Shown here: positions 17,081 through 26,460 of the stretch, piece after piece
Layout: every line of letters starts with the position of its first letter
Numbering within the stretch: the stretch's first letter is position 1
IMG/VR virus record: IMGVR_UViG_3300021957_000076
Coordinates: 1-44,933 of that record
Source: a virus
Length of the DNA: 44,933 nucleotides
Strand: one strand, 5' to 3'
Made by a program: the position numbers and the translations under genes
The notes under the pieces: generated by a model
Database searches by the model: none
The model's input: the letters and a program-made list of their open reading frames with translations, nothing else
Told to the model about the DNA's origin: nothing

Positions 17081-17442
17081 TCTCCAAACCCTTCTTTAGA
17101 GATTTGTATCCTTCCACCCAAGATTGCGCTTTGGATGGGACCAGCATTTTCTAAACCATCTACTGGATTGTCGTCTACTTGCTTATAAAGGTCTTGGAAC
17201 TTGCCTCTTTGCTTTTGACGTTCCCCTGCGAGTGGATCTTGTCCACTTAGTTTATTTCTTGCCATTTGCTCTAGTTCCCTAAGTCTACGATCTCTTGGCA
17301 TAGCATGGTTAGGAAACTGCTGTAGTTGCCTTTCTAGGGTCTTTATCTTGTCTTCAGGGTCTGTGATCCCATATTGCCTATAAAACAATTCTAGGTGGTC
17401 TGAGGGTTCATTGGGCACCCCAATGTTACCACTACTTGTCAT
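17077..17442 (-). CDS. Hypothetical protein (121 aa)
   Basis: Charged, helical (LERQLQQFPNHAMPRDRRLR), proline- and glutamine-rich, ending in a short beta strand (SAILGGRIQISKEGFGE). 4-base overlaps on both sides indicate translational coupling. Unrecognised. Confidence 0.65.
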   Translation of the reverse strand: MTSSGNIGVPNEPSDHLELFYRQYGITDPEDKIKTLERQLQQFPNHAMPRDRRLRELEQMARNKLSGQDPLAGERQKQRGKFQDLYKQVDDNPVDGLENAGPIQSAILGGRIQISKEGFGE

Positions 17443-17723
17443 GGGTTTTTCTCCCCAATATCTGCGTACTTCTTAGGGACGTAAAATGCGCAATGCCCCA
17501 TTTCAACCTCTCCTAGAAACATGGAATCATCTTCTAGTTCTTCTTGGTGGCATCTTCCTTCGATGACATGATACATATCGGTATAAAGAACTATTACGTC
17601 TTCTACTTCGACGTGTGGGAGTTCTCCAAAATGTTCAAGAAACCATTTACATCTTGTGGGGCTAAAGTAGAGTTTAATTAGCAAGGTCTCTCTCCCAGTT
17701 ATTGTGTTTAATTTCTTCTTCAA
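17439..17723 (-). CDS. Hypothetical protein (94 aa)
   Basis: Mixed sequence with FSPTRCKWFLEHFGELP and VEMGHCAFYVPKKYA. The start (ATG 17723) lies inside the small gene 17674-17814 in another frame; an in-frame later start cannot be excluded. Member of the 18199-16811 operon. Unrecognised. Confidence 0.6.
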   Translation of the reverse strand: MKKKLNTITGRETLLIKLYFSPTRCKWFLEHFGELPHVEVEDVIVLYTDMYHVIEGRCHQEELEDDSMFLGEVEMGHCAFYVPKKYADIGEKNP

Positions 17724-17814
17724 GATCTTCGTATTTCTTTTGCCAATATTCGACTTGATGTTTCAAGTGTCTAACTTGATCTTGTAGAATGTAACTATGC
17801 GTATCGTCTTGCAT
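17674..17814 (-). CDS. Small coiled-coil protein (46 aa)
   Basis: ATG at 17814 behind GAGGTGAAGTTCC, inside the end of the phosphoribosyltransferase gene. The product is a single charged helix with heptad character (LKHQVEYWQKKYEDLEEEI). The strong ribosome-binding site supports it. It overlaps the next gene by 50 bases in another frame. Function unknown. Confidence 0.6.
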   Translation of the reverse strand: MQDDTHSYILQDQVRHLKHQVEYWQKKYEDLEEEIKHNNWERDLAN

Positions 17815-18199
17815 GGAACTTCACCTCTGAAATTGTATCTTTGTGATCGTATTCAAATGGGAACACAATCCAATCTCTTGTTTTTTCTACAAAGAAATCG
17901 GGATAATGCTTGCATCTTTCCTCATTCACAAAAAGAGTTGCTGTTCTTATTTTATAGTCAAAATCTTTTATTTTTTTGCCAGAATCTGCAATATCATCAA
18001 CCACAAGAACATCATAAACACCTCCATGCTCATCCAACTCTGTAACGAGGGGGATGTCAAGATAATGAGAGATGATGGTAGCAGGGACTAAGCCTCCTCT
18101 AGGCACACCATAGACTGATCTAAACTTAGCATGTTTTACCTTTTCGGCAAGTTCTTCGCAAAGACCATGCAATGTATTCCAATTAATATGTCTTTTCAT
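17795..18199 (-). CDS. Phosphoribosyltransferase (xanthine-guanine PRT-like)
   Basis: 134 residues, type I PRT fold. VYGVPRGGLVPA near residue 30 resembles the start of the bacterial Gpt family, and the PRPP-binding loop VLVVDDIADSGKK lies near 68. It would join a purine base to PRPP (salvage). It is slightly shorter than Gpt (~152) and the hood differs, so substrate choice is not certain. Own early promoter at 18206-18233. Fits with the nucleotide-metabolism genes elsewhere in the window. Confidence 0.8.
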   Translation of the reverse strand: MKRHINWNTLHGLCEELAEKVKHAKFRSVYGVPRGGLVPATIISHYLDIPLVTELDEHGGVYDVLVVDDIADSGKKIKDFDYKIRTATLFVNEERCKHYPDFFVEKTRDWIVFPFEYDHKDTISEVKFHARRYA

Positions 18200-18205
18200 T
18201 AAAGT

Positions 18206-18233
18206 ATTGTATAGTAAAACTAAACAATGTCAA
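18206..18233 (-). promoter_or_regulatory. Early sigma70-like promoter
   Basis: TTGACA, 16 bases, TACAAT on the minus strand; TAGCAC lies upstream. It is directly before the phosphoribosyltransferase start, so its mRNA leader is very short. Confidence 0.75.
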
Positions 18234-18236
18234 GTG

Positions 18237-19736
18237 CTAAAGCATCATGTCATAACGATAGTACACTTCTAGGCAAAGTGCGAACATTGCAGTGGTTCCC
18301 ACTCGTCCAACCTTGTGTCCGGTATGCCCTTTGGTTGGGGTCCATGATCCTCCAAGTTGCTTCGGATCACCTCTATGCTGTGAACCAATCAAAGTTTTCT
18401 TCATTGCAGGATTCCATGCTCTCCATACATCCTCTTGTTGTTGGAATGCCATCAATGTAGCATAGTAAACTTGGTAAACGTCCCCAGGATTATCACCGCC
18501 AACCAATGATCCTTTCTTTACTTCCTCAATAAGTTTCTCACTTGCCTTTTGTAGGAACTCATCAGATCGTGGGAACCCAAGGAATTGCTTCTGGAAGCCT
18601 CCTACCCATGACATACTCAACCTTGCACTATTTGGTTGGTAGAAACCTTTCCCTGTCTTTGGATCAGTCATTACATTTGCAGTCCAGTCCTTGTATCCTT
18701 GAAACATCTTCTTTGCCTCTGGGGAATCCATCACATATAGTCCTGCTGACTTTGCTGATTTCAAACCAAGAGCAACCCAACCACTAACAGAGAAGTCTTG
18801 TCCACCGTTGTGGTAGTGCCATCCTTGTCCACTCCATTGATCCAATAGATACTTTGCCATTCCTTCAGCATGTTTGGTTGTCCTGTCACTTGAACCAAAG
18901 ATTGTTGTCTCTGACATCGCCATTAGAGCAATAGAAACTCCATAGTTGTTGTAGAATCCTTTTCCCTTGTAGTTACCCTCCAGCAGATCCATTTCCTTGT
19001 TGAGATACTTGATCCCTTGTTTGACAGTATCCTTATACTTCCCTGCCATCTCATTGTGTCCTGCACCAAGAAAGGGAAGCAATGCTAACCCAGTAGTTGC
19101 CAAGTCTGCTTGTGAACTACCTTCATACTTAGAAGCAATCCATGACCCATCATTCTCTTGATGTTCTGCCAACCATTTGAGAGCCGCATCCACTGATCCT
19201 TCAGTTGCTCGACTGCCACCCCCAGTTCTGACTGCTCTATTCTTATTCTTACCAGATCTGTTTTTCATCCCAGAAGGCAATCCCCCACCACCCGAAGGTC
19301 CACCTGTCAATCCTATCGTTGCAAGATCACTCATGTTAGGATCTGAACTCACATCATCTGGTATAAGATCCATCACCTCCTCCATGCTATCATTCAATGA
19401 TTCAACAGGATCTTCGACAACATCAACAATTTCTTCATCAACTGGTTCATCCTCAGTTTCAATGGGATCAACTTCAACCTCAACAGGTTCTATGGTGATT
19501 TCTGGTATGACCTCAATCTCGTCTTCCACAATTGGGTCTTCGATTGTGGTTATCACAGTAACAGATTGTTCATCAACTCTATGTTCAGTTGGTATTAGAC
19601 TAATAATAAAAAGCAACATCAAATGGAGTGCGAATGATAATAGAGAAACAGGAATATATTTTTTGATCCAATGATCGTCCTTTTCTTCTAGTTCAATTTC
19701 TTCGAAGAGTTCTTCTTCGGTGATATTATCTTCCAT
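18237..19736 (-). CDS. Membrane-anchored squalene-cyclase/prenyltransferase-repeat protein
   Basis: 499 residues. Order: acidic N-terminus, one transmembrane helix (PVSLLSFALHLMLLFIISLI, residues ~29-48), a long Glu/Asp/Val/Pro-rich stalk (~55-130), a Gly/Ser-rich linker (TGGPSGGGGLPSG), then an alpha/alpha-barrel repeat domain from ~175 with the QW-like signature GSVDAALKWLAEHQENDGSW. Proteins with this TM-stalk-barrel plan are common in Planctomycetota and related groups, where their role is unclear. The DxDD protonation motif of true cyclases is not seen, so catalysis is doubtful. Late box at 19802-19809. Possibly host-derived. Confidence 0.75.
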   Translation of the reverse strand: MEDNITEEELFEEIELEEKDDHWIKKYIPVSLLSFALHLMLLFIISLIPTEHRVDEQSVTVITTIEDPIVEDEIEVIPEITIEPVEVEVDPIETEDEPVDEEIVDVVEDPVESLNDSMEEVMDLIPDDVSSDPNMSDLATIGLTGGPSGGGGLPSGMKNRSGKNKNRAVRTGGGSRATEGSVDAALKWLAEHQENDGSWIASKYEGSSQADLATTGLALLPFLGAGHNEMAGKYKDTVKQGIKYLNKEMDLLEGNYKGKGFYNNYGVSIALMAMSETTIFGSSDRTTKHAEGMAKYLLDQWSGQGWHYHNGGQDFSVSGWVALGLKSAKSAGLYVMDSPEAKKMFQGYKDWTANVMTDPKTGKGFYQPNSARLSMSWVGGFQKQFLGFPRSDEFLQKASEKLIEEVKKGSLVGGDNPGDVYQVYYATLMAFQQQEDVWRAWNPAMKKTLIGSQHRGDPKQLGGSWTPTKGHTGHKVGRVGTTAMFALCLEVYYRYDMML

Positions 19737-19801
19737 GACAATTCTCCTTTATTATGTCTTTAAACCATAGGCACATTAGACCTATAATGTCACATATAAA
19801 T

Positions 19802-19809
19802 TATTTATA
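19802..19809 (-). promoter_or_regulatory. T4-type late promoter
   Basis: TATAAATA on the minus strand at the end of the upstream gene, 65 bases before the start at 19736. Confidence 0.5.
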
Positions 19810-20257
19810 GGAGTGGGATGTCTTCGAACCCTAATGTTTTAATGATGTTTTCTGCATAAACCTTGGTCCAACCTACAGAGAATTCCTCAACTGTCATGTC
19901 TTTATTAACACTCCAATCAATAGTCTCCATAGCAATGTCAAATTTCACTGCATCCAAGATATCTACCCAATTCTCACTAATGACCCTCTCTATATATTCT
20001 TCTGGTTCTTCGTGTGCTAGTCTACCAGGGACTCCTATGATGTCAGCCAATATAGTATTATCGTTATCGTCATCGTGATGGAAGATATGTGCTTCCTCTG
20101 GGAAGTTCTCCATGTCCTCGGTCAAAGGTTCGGCATCTGGTACTCCATCTGCTTTCCCATCATCTACTATTTCCATCCACCTATCGATCCATTCATCGGT
20201 TATTTCTTCGAATGGGCCTGCAACTTTATGTTTGTACCAAATGAACTTATTAGGCAT
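19805..20257 (-). CDS. Hypothetical acidic protein (150 aa)
   Basis: Start at 20257 (MPNKFIWYK) because its ATG overlaps the clpS stop by 8 bases; the 20287 alternative runs back into clpS. Acidic, with a histidine-aspartate cluster (HIFHHDDDND). Co-translated with clpS, so a role in Clp-dependent proteolysis is conceivable, but nothing in the sequence proves it. Confidence 0.65.
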   Translation of the reverse strand: MPNKFIWYKHKVAGPFEEITDEWIDRWMEIVDDGKADGVPDAEPLTEDMENFPEEAHIFHHDDDNDNTILADIIGVPGRLAHEEPEEYIERVISENWVDILDAVKFDIAMETIDWSVNKDMTVEEFSVGWTKVYAENIIKTLGFEDIPLL

Positions 20258-20576
20258 CCTCTTCGTCCTCGTAAATAATGACATCATGTTCTAACATATG
20301 GATGTTATGAACTTCCCCTAAACGGGTAATCTCTACGTTGGTTAAATCTTTCTTGAGATTGCAAGATTCTTTAGACCCTATAAAGACCACACTTTTACCT
20401 GTATTGTTAATCTCATGCGCTTTATCCATAGCATTCTCTACCGTATATTGAAATACTTCTGTGAAAATATGAATGACCGCATCAAACGTAGTCAAATCAT
20501 TATTGTAGAAGACGTTACAGAACTTAGGTGGTCTTCTAAGTTTTAGCTTTCTTCTTGTTTCTATTTCGGTTGACAT
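20250..20576 (-). CDS. clpS: ClpS-like N-end-rule adaptor
   Basis: Start at 20576 (MSTEIETRRKLK) behind GAGG. About 108 residues. ClpS signature: PPKFCNVFYNNDLTTFDAV at residues ~15-33 (the N-D pair that binds N-degron substrates), then the helix-strand core (VVFIGSKESCNLKKDLTN). The basic N-terminal extension fits ClpS binding to the N-domain of ClpA/C. It lies 1.3 kb from a phage ClpC gene on the same strand. No ClpP is in the window. It presumably delivers substrates to phage ClpC coupled to host ClpP. Confidence 0.8.
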   Translation of the reverse strand: MSTEIETRRKLKLRRPPKFCNVFYNNDLTTFDAVIHIFTEVFQYTVENAMDKAHEINNTGKSVVFIGSKESCNLKKDLTNVEITRLGEVHNIHMLEHDVIIYEDEEDA

Positions 20577-20673
20577 AATTATAAACCTCACTCATTATTG
20601 CCAAGGGTACTAATATTGTTAATGTAAGAAATATTATAGAATACAAAAATATATTGTACCAATAACCTTTCAT
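20536..20673 (-). CDS. Small membrane protein (45 aa)
   Basis: ATG at 20673 behind AAAGAG. A single hydrophobic helix (NIFLYSIIFLTLTILVPLAI) followed by a basic tail (NRNRNKKKAK). It overlaps the clpS start by about 40 bases in another frame, as in compact phage operons. Function unknown. Confidence 0.55.
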   Translation of the reverse strand: MKGYWYNIFLYSIIFLTLTILVPLAIMSEVYNYVNRNRNKKKAKT

Positions 20674-20684
20674 TGTCAATCTCT

Positions 20685-21926
20685 TTAGATTAAATCTTTG
20701 TATGTCTTCATTGAATAAGATTCTTCTTGGATCTTATCCTCTTCGTCCTCGTCTTCGTCTTCTTCTGGTTCCTCACTAGAAGGTTCGTCCACTGGACCAT
20801 CATCAATTTCTAAAGGTTCGTCTTTGATCGTTTCTGTTTCTACTGGTTCTTCATCAGAAACTTCATCATTAGATACTTCTGGTTCCTCACTAGAAGGTTC
20901 TTCATCACTTACTACTTCTTCTTCGTCATTGGTTGGTTCTTCGTCAGAAAACTCTTCTTCTCCACCTTCTGAAGCGTCTGATGTGTCAGCAAACCCATGT
21001 TCTGGGAATTGAAGTGTTTCGTACTCAGATTCTCTTACGAGAAGTGCCTTGTTGTTGAACCAAAGCTCTTTGTCTTTGAGTTCACCTACGACGAAATTCT
21101 TGAAAGGCATGTGCTTGAAACTATTCTCGGAAGGATCGAAAAGAGTATTAATCATCTCTTCTAACGTAGTTCCTTTTGCTTGAAGATACTCAAGGATAGA
21201 AATGACGTTTGCTTCGGTCTCTTTATTATATGGTTCTGCTAAGATACCTGCAACGACTTGCTTGCCTTCGTCGGATTGCATCTTCTCGTCTGCTCTTTGC
21301 ATTGCTTGTTTTGCTTCTGCATACGAATGATCGTAAAACTTTTCATTTGTTAGAGTAAGTTTCTTTGTATCTGGTTCGTATGTGCCTTCTGGATTATTAA
21401 ATACATTCAAGACAATATTAAAAGAACGATTGAAGTATTCAAACTTCATACCCAAGTTAATGGATACGTTGTTAAAACTATCGTCAAGGGTTTCTTTAGG
21501 TGCGACACCCAAACGAGTTCTATCAAAAGGGACTACAACAAAGGTAACACCATCATCTGTGATCTTATCCTTGTTAGGATAACAAACAATAGCATTCTTT
21601 CTCTTAGGATAATCACTCCACCCTTCCGATTTATCCATGATGATGACATTATAGAGTTTGTTATAAGGTCTATCTGCTTGTAGAGGGTCATAAACAAAGA
21701 AATCTCCCTCTTTACCTTGCAACTCGGTCCTATCGATAAGATGATACGTTAGTTGCTGTTTTTGGTATGCTGAGCAGTCTTCAGAGAGTATCTTGTTTGC
21801 CTCTTCGATGGAAACGGTCTCAAGGTAATTCTTTTCCTTCACCTCTTGATTGTCTTCATCACCTACACCCAATGCTTCGTGTAAGTTTCTCAAGAAAAAA
21901 TCCATGTCTGTCATATCATTGCCCAT
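20685..21926 (-). CDS. Acidic head-type protein, possible scaffold
   Basis: 413 residues. N-terminal DFFLRNLHEALGV, a globular middle (~60-290), then an extremely acidic Glu/Ser/Pro repeat region (~300-395: EEPSSEEPE repeats) and the end EESYSMKTYKDLI. Late box upstream at 21948-21955. The C-terminal MKTYKDLI is reminiscent of the T4 internal-protein tag and follows an IQE, a possible prohead-protease site. I suggest a capsid-interior or scaffold protein; no homologue recognised. Confidence 0.6.
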   Translation of the reverse strand: MGNDMTDMDFFLRNLHEALGVGDEDNQEVKEKNYLETVSIEEANKILSEDCSAYQKQQLTYHLIDRTELQGKEGDFFVYDPLQADRPYNKLYNVIIMDKSEGWSDYPKRKNAIVCYPNKDKITDDGVTFVVVPFDRTRLGVAPKETLDDSFNNVSINLGMKFEYFNRSFNIVLNVFNNPEGTYEPDTKKLTLTNEKFYDHSYAEAKQAMQRADEKMQSDEGKQVVAGILAEPYNKETEANVISILEYLQAKGTTLEEMINTLFDPSENSFKHMPFKNFVVGELKDKELWFNNKALLVRESEYETLQFPEHGFADTSDASEGGEEEFSDEEPTNDEEEVVSDEEPSSEEPEVSNDEVSDEEPVETETIKDEPLEIDDGPVDEPSSEEPEEDEDEDEEDKIQEESYSMKTYKDLI

Positions 21927-21947
21927 AATTCACCCTTAGTTTTAGAG

Positions 21948-21955
21948 TATTTATA
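21948..21955 (-). promoter_or_regulatory. T4-type late promoter
   Basis: TATAAATA on the minus strand, 21 bases before the ATG at 21926, with AAGGGTG between. Confidence 0.65.
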
Positions 21956-24442
21956 TTATTTAGTGGTGATTTTGAGACCCTCTTTGGTCGCATTAACACT
22001 AATTGACTTAATATCTTCTCCCTTTTCGAGGACAATATCTGCAATATCATCACTTAAATGGTTTTCGATACTTCTTTTTAGTGGTCTTGCTCCCAAATTA
22101 CCATCTTTGTCATCACTATGATCGATCAAGTGATCACTTGCCTTCTTAGTGACTGTTAGACGAATGCCCTTTTCCTTCAAGGCATCCTTCATTGGTTGAA
22201 GTTCGTTGCTTACAATCCTACGAAGGTCGTCTCTTTCAAGGTCATTGAACACAACGATCTTAGAGATACGATTGAAGACTTCTGGTTTGAAGTAATCCTT
22301 GACTGCCTTCATGAACTTGTCTTTTCTCTCTTGCTTCTTGTCCTCATCGGCACCAAGATCGAATCCCATTGATTTCTTCTTGGAAAGTTCGCTACCAATG
22401 TTAGACGTAAGGATGATGACTGTGTTCTTGAAGTTGATGTGCTTGCCATTGGCAGTCTTTAGTTCCCCTTCTTCGAAGATACTCAAGAAAGTATGCCAAA
22501 CATCTTTATGCATCTTCTCACATTCATCCACAAGAAGCACTGAGTAAGGATTGTTTCTGACTTGCTCGAAGTCGGTTGCTTCCCCATAACCCACATAACC
22601 AGGATCTGAACCTTTCAAACGATTGGCACCTGTCTTGTCTGAGTATTCCGCTCCATTCAAGAATATGAGTTTCTTCTCATCACCAAACAAGAAATTGGCA
22701 AGTTTTTTAGCGGTAAACGTCTTACCTGTCCCTGTTGGTCCCGTGAACATGAGAACTGTTGGTTTGGTGGAATCTTCGATCCCCGCCTTCTTCCTCTTGA
22801 TTGCTTTCGAGATGACCTCAATTGCTTCCTCTTGGTGAATGACTTGTTGGTTAAGGTCTTCTGCCATATGAAGATACCTTTTAGCGTCATCACTACTGCT
22901 ATTGACACTTTCCACTGGCACCCCACTAATGAGAGAGAACACCTCACGTACATCTTCTTCGGTAACATCACGAACCACTTTGCTCTCTAGCATGAGTTGA
23001 TCGATTTCTGTGATTAAAGAGTCTTTTTGCTTTTTGTAGTCTCCTGCTTTTTCGTACTCTTGCATGGATACCATCTCTTCAATGAACAGATCGATACTCT
23101 TTAATTTCTTCTTTAGATGAGACACTTCTTTGTTATCTTCATCCATGAGTGCTAACTTACTTCCCACTTCATCGAGTGTGTTGATGGAACGATCTGGTTC
23201 GAACTGCCCTGTGATGAATTTATCACTCAATTCCACGATAAGGTCAATAATGTCGTTGCCATACTTCACTCCATGATAATCTTCATAGTATTTACGAAGA
23301 CCTTTAAGGATCTCAATGGTATGTTCTTTATCAGGTTGCTCTACAACGAGTTTTTGGAACCTTCTTACTAATGCCGAATCCTTCTCGAAGTTCTTTTGGT
23401 ATTCCTCTGTCGTGGTAGCACCAATGACTTGGAGTTCCCCACTAGCAAGTGCTGGTTTGAGGATATTTGCCCCATCCATAGAACCCTCTGCACCACCTGC
23501 CCCAATGATCGTATGTACTTCATCAATGAATAGGACGATGTTACCTAGTTCACGACATTCATCGATGACTGCTTTGATTTTCTTCTCGAAATCTCCACGA
23601 TACTTGGAACCTGCTACCATCCCGCTAACATCAAGGAGATAGATTTCCTTATTAGATAGTTTGGAAGGTGCTTTTTCTTGTGCAATGTAATTCGCAAGAC
23701 CTTCTGCGATTGCCGTCTTGCCAACTCCTGGTTCACCAATAAGTGCAACGTTGTTCTTCTTACGTCTTGCTAGGATTCTCCATACACGTTCGATCTCTGT
23801 GTCACGACCAACGACAGGATCAAGTTTGCCCTCTCTAGCAAGTGCTGTTAGGTTACGTCCAAAGGTATCCAATGCCAACACATCTGCCTTCTTACGTCTT
23901 CGTGTGGCTGTAGATCCACCTCTCCTAGAAGAATTATTACGAGCCATGCCATCTTGGACTGCTCCAAAGAGTTCGTCTGCTTCTTCCAAACTCTCTTCGC
24001 CTTCTTTGATTGCTTCTTTGTATTCCCTCATTACTTCTTTGTAAGTAATACCACTTCCTTTGAGGGTTTCTTTGATTTCAGAATCCTTGAACTTTAGCAA
24101 TCCCATAAGAACATGCACTGGTTCAATGTAGTCCCAATTGGTTTTCTCCATTTCCTGTTCTGCCACCTCGAAGATAGATTTGACTTCTGGTGTAAATACG
24201 AGTGCATCTGGGATAGTTGCTTCTGGTTCAGGGATAAGTATCTTCTTCATTTCATTATAAAGTTCCGTGGTGTCGAACCCCATGTTTTCTAAAATGCTAC
24301 ATGCAAAGCTATCTCTTTGCGTTAGGATGCCCATAAAGAAATGGGTAGACCCAATATAGGTCTGTCTATTGTCTTCTGCGATTTGCCTTGCTAAACGGGC
24401 AACTTCTTGTGTATCTTTGGAAAACTTATTTAGAAAACTCAA
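21956..24442 (-). CDS. clpC: ClpC-type AAA+ unfoldase
   Basis: TTG start ([12 protein letters not shown]) behind AAGGAG, 828 residues. Order: Clp N-domain repeats (1-150), AAA+ D1 with Walker A GEPGVGKT near 235 and LFIDEVHTI, a UVR-like middle segment near 464 ([14 protein letters not shown]) typical of ClpC rather than ClpA, then D2 with GPTGTGKT near 567 and sensor LTSNIG. Near 690 the segment MGF could be the ClpP-docking loop. ATP-driven unfolding of proteins for ClpP is the known role; no phage ClpP is visible, so host ClpP is the presumed partner. Early promoter at 24473-24500. Shares the neighbourhood with clpS. Confidence 0.9.
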   Translation of the reverse strand: MSFLNKFSKDTQEVARLARQIAEDNRQTYIGSTHFFMGILTQRDSFACSILENMGFDTTELYNEMKKILIPEPEATIPDALVFTPEVKSIFEVAEQEMEKTNWDYIEPVHVLMGLLKFKDSEIKETLKGSGITYKEVMREYKEAIKEGEESLEEADELFGAVQDGMARNNSSRRGGSTATRRRKKADVLALDTFGRNLTALAREGKLDPVVGRDTEIERVWRILARRKKNNVALIGEPGVGKTAIAEGLANYIAQEKAPSKLSNKEIYLLDVSGMVAGSKYRGDFEKKIKAVIDECRELGNIVLFIDEVHTIIGAGGAEGSMDGANILKPALASGELQVIGATTTEEYQKNFEKDSALVRRFQKLVVEQPDKEHTIEILKGLRKYYEDYHGVKYGNDIIDLIVELSDKFITGQFEPDRSINTLDEVGSKLALMDEDNKEVSHLKKKLKSIDLFIEEMVSMQEYEKAGDYKKQKDSLITEIDQLMLESKVVRDVTEEDVREVFSLISGVPVESVNSSSDDAKRYLHMAEDLNQQVIHQEEAIEVISKAIKRKKAGIEDSTKPTVLMFTGPTGTGKTFTAKKLANFLFGDEKKLIFLNGAEYSDKTGANRLKGSDPGYVGYGEATDFEQVRNNPYSVLLVDECEKMHKDVWHTFLSIFEEGELKTANGKHINFKNTVIILTSNIGSELSKKKSMGFDLGADEDKKQERKDKFMKAVKDYFKPEVFNRISKIVVFNDLERDDLRRIVSNELQPMKDALKEKGIRLTVTKKASDHLIDHSDDKDGNLGARPLKRSIENHLSDDIADIVLEKGEDIKSISVNATKEGLKITTK

Positions 24443-24472
24443 ATCTATACTCCTTAAAAATGGTATGGTTTT

Positions 24473-24500
24473 ATTATAATAGGTATATGAAGGTTATCAA
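24473..24500 (-). promoter_or_regulatory. Early sigma70-like promoter
   Basis: TTGATA, 16 bases, TATAAT on the minus strand, before clpC. Confidence 0.75.
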
Positions 24501-24815
24501 GTGTTTTTTTTAAACAAAAACGAAGAAGAACGTGGTTCGTGGTTGGTTTACTCGGAAAAGGTCCGTAAACTCACGGAGAAAACCTTTAGAAGAGAATGGA
24601 TTGAACACAGTGATCTTCGCGGTAAAGGTTGGTCTCTTGATCATAAATTATCTATTCGTCAGTGTTACGATGAAGGGATTCCACCAGACATGGCATCACA
24701 TTTGTGCAACCTTGAGATGGTTCCCTCTAAATACAATTCTAGTAAAGGATCGAGATCGTCAATAACTTTTATAGATTTAATTGAAATGGTTACTGAGTAC
24801 GAAGACGATTTTTAG
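24501..24815 (+). CDS. HNH-like endonuclease fragment or small nuclease
   Basis: About 104 residues from a GTG at 24501, with no clear ribosome-binding site. WSLDHKLSIRQCYDEGIPP and LCNLEMVPSKYNSSKG match the LDH...N...N layout of phage HNH-type proteins that act in group I intron homing or DNA nicking. Alone on the plus strand between two minus-strand genes. The catalytic set is reduced, so it may be inactive. Confidence 0.55.
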   Translation: MFFLNKNEEERGSWLVYSEKVRKLTEKTFRREWIEHSDLRGKGWSLDHKLSIRQCYDEGIPPDMASHLCNLEMVPSKYNSSKGSRSSITFIDLIEMVTEYEDDF

Positions 24816-24852
24816 TCTAGGTCTGCTACTTCCTCTAGATACTTAGAGAATT

Positions 24853-26460
24853 TCATGATTCTTGAGTTAATGTTTTTTCTAGAATGCGTTCGAAGTCTTT
24901 TTGACTCGTTGAGGACACTTCAACATCCAAGTCAAAGAATGCCAAGAAGTGTTGGATACTTTGTGTTGCGACTTTGATCATCTTATCCACATATTTAACC
25001 CAAAGATTTTTTAGCATTGTCTTCACTGAAGAAACGAATGAAGTTGCTGAATCTAGAAGACCTTCTTGAAGCATAGATGTTTTGAGTTCTGCCTCTTCGG
25101 TGAACATTTCCATATAGTCTTGGAAAGTAAAACCCTCTTCGACTCCTGCTAGTTCTAAATTAGGATCAACTAATGCTAGGTTTCCTTTTTCACCACCATC
25201 TACGTTTTTAAGTTGTGCGTTGAAATCTTTGTGATAACCTTTGAAGTTCTTTTCTTCGTCTTCACCACTTACACCCAATCTAATCTCTGACCACGATTGT
25301 CCAGGATGACCAGATTTGAACGCAAAGTCAAATTCATATACATTAGTCAATTGATCTAATACTTCGTCATTGATTTCTTTCACTATTGAAAAACCATCGG
25401 TAGGAGAGGTGTACATGATATGATTGGCTGCATTAATGGATTCTTCACCAAACTTCAAATTACCTGTAATTGCTTCCTTGAGGATTTCTTTCTTAAACAT
25501 CTTCATGTGTTCATTTTTGTTAAAGAAATTTTGAAAGATAGATGTCAATTCCACGTGTGCGTCTTGGTAACTTTTAACCTTAACATATTCAGAGAAATCA
25601 TCATCTAAAGACTTAAGAAGTAGTTCTCTATTCTTAAGGGCATTTTTTTGTTGCCCAGGTCTTAAACCATTCAATGCCTCACTTGGTATCTTTTTCAAAA
25701 AGTAAGATTCTCCTTGCTTATCGAAGAGTTCAAGATTCACTTGATGTCCATCTCCAACGAATTGATCTAGACCTTGCCATTCCGCTTCGAAAGCCAATGC
25801 GTTATTTATTTTATCAATATCTTTGATGGACTTTTTACTAGATACACGGATCAACGATGTTCCTTTCTCTTTGAATGTACCATAAAGTTCATCGAAACTT
25901 TCTTTTAGCATACTATCCATAGTCTTATATACGGTAGTCGATACCAAACTTAGATACTCTTGGTTCTTACCAGATAGAACCTTAGATCCACCCATGTTCT
26001 TATAAGAGATCTTTTTTGTTTCGGTCTCGTCGTAGAAGTCGGTCTTTGGTTGGGATGCTCTAGCACGACCATCTGCTCCATCTTCTTTTTTATATTTAAA
26101 CCATTCTTCTGATGATGAGATCTTCTTGTCTCCCAAGAAGGTGAGTGGTGAGTTTATGGTGTCCTCTAATTTTTTAGTTAGTTGGTTAACGAAAACTCTT
26201 AGTTTTTTGCTAATGCCACTACTATTCTTTTCTTTCTTCAAATGTACTTTATTGAAGTTGACTATTTGTTTAATCTCTTTTTCTGCTTTGGGGTCTTCAA
26301 CATCCTCACCCTTCAAGATACTATCGATAGTAGCGTCGATGTCTCTACCTTTGCTTAAGAATGTGTTGTAGATATAAGGAATCAAAACTTCTAATTTATC
26401 ATCGAACTTAGGGTCTTGGGTTTTAGTTTCCCTTTCGTTTAAATATGTCTTGAAACTCAT
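24853..26460 (-). CDS. Large protein with capsid-targeting-type tag
   Basis: 535 residues. Begins MSFKTYLNERE; LNE at 7-9 fits a T4-type prohead-protease site (L/I-x-E). No known domain is recognised in the body (visible segments include KNMGGSKVLSGKNQEYL, LNGLRPGQQKNALKNREL and SGHPGQSWSEIRLG). A second LQEGLL-type site lies near residue 467 before a helical C-terminus. I infer an internal capsid protein, possibly ejected, whose size suggests an enzyme. Confidence 0.65.
   Translation of the reverse strand: MSFKTYLNERETKTQDPKFDDKLEVLIPYIYNTFLSKGRDIDATIDSILKGEDVEDPKAEKEIKQIVNFNKVHLKKEKNSSGISKKLRVFVNQLTKKLEDTINSPLTFLGDKKISSSEEWFKYKKEDGADGRARASQPKTDFYDETETKKISYKNMGGSKVLSGKNQEYLSLVSTTVYKTMDSMLKESFDELYGTFKEKGTSLIRVSSKKSIKDIDKINNALAFEAEWQGLDQFVGDGHQVNLELFDKQGESYFLKKIPSEALNGLRPGQQKNALKNRELLLKSLDDDFSEYVKVKSYQDAHVELTSIFQNFFNKNEHMKMFKKEILKEAITGNLKFGEESINAANHIMYTSPTDGFSIVKEINDEVLDQLTNVYEFDFAFKSGHPGQSWSEIRLGVSGEDEEKNFKGYHKDFNAQLKNVDGGEKGNLALVDPNLELAGVEEGFTFQDYMEMFTEEAELKTSMLQEGLLDSATSFVSSVKTMLKNLWVKYVDKMIKVATQSIQHFLAFFDLDVEVSSTSQKDFERILEKTLTQES

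Noticed and set aside
24473-24530. Longer upstream start for the plus-strand HNH-like gene
   Set aside because: The region is the clpC promoter on the opposite strand; no better start exists.
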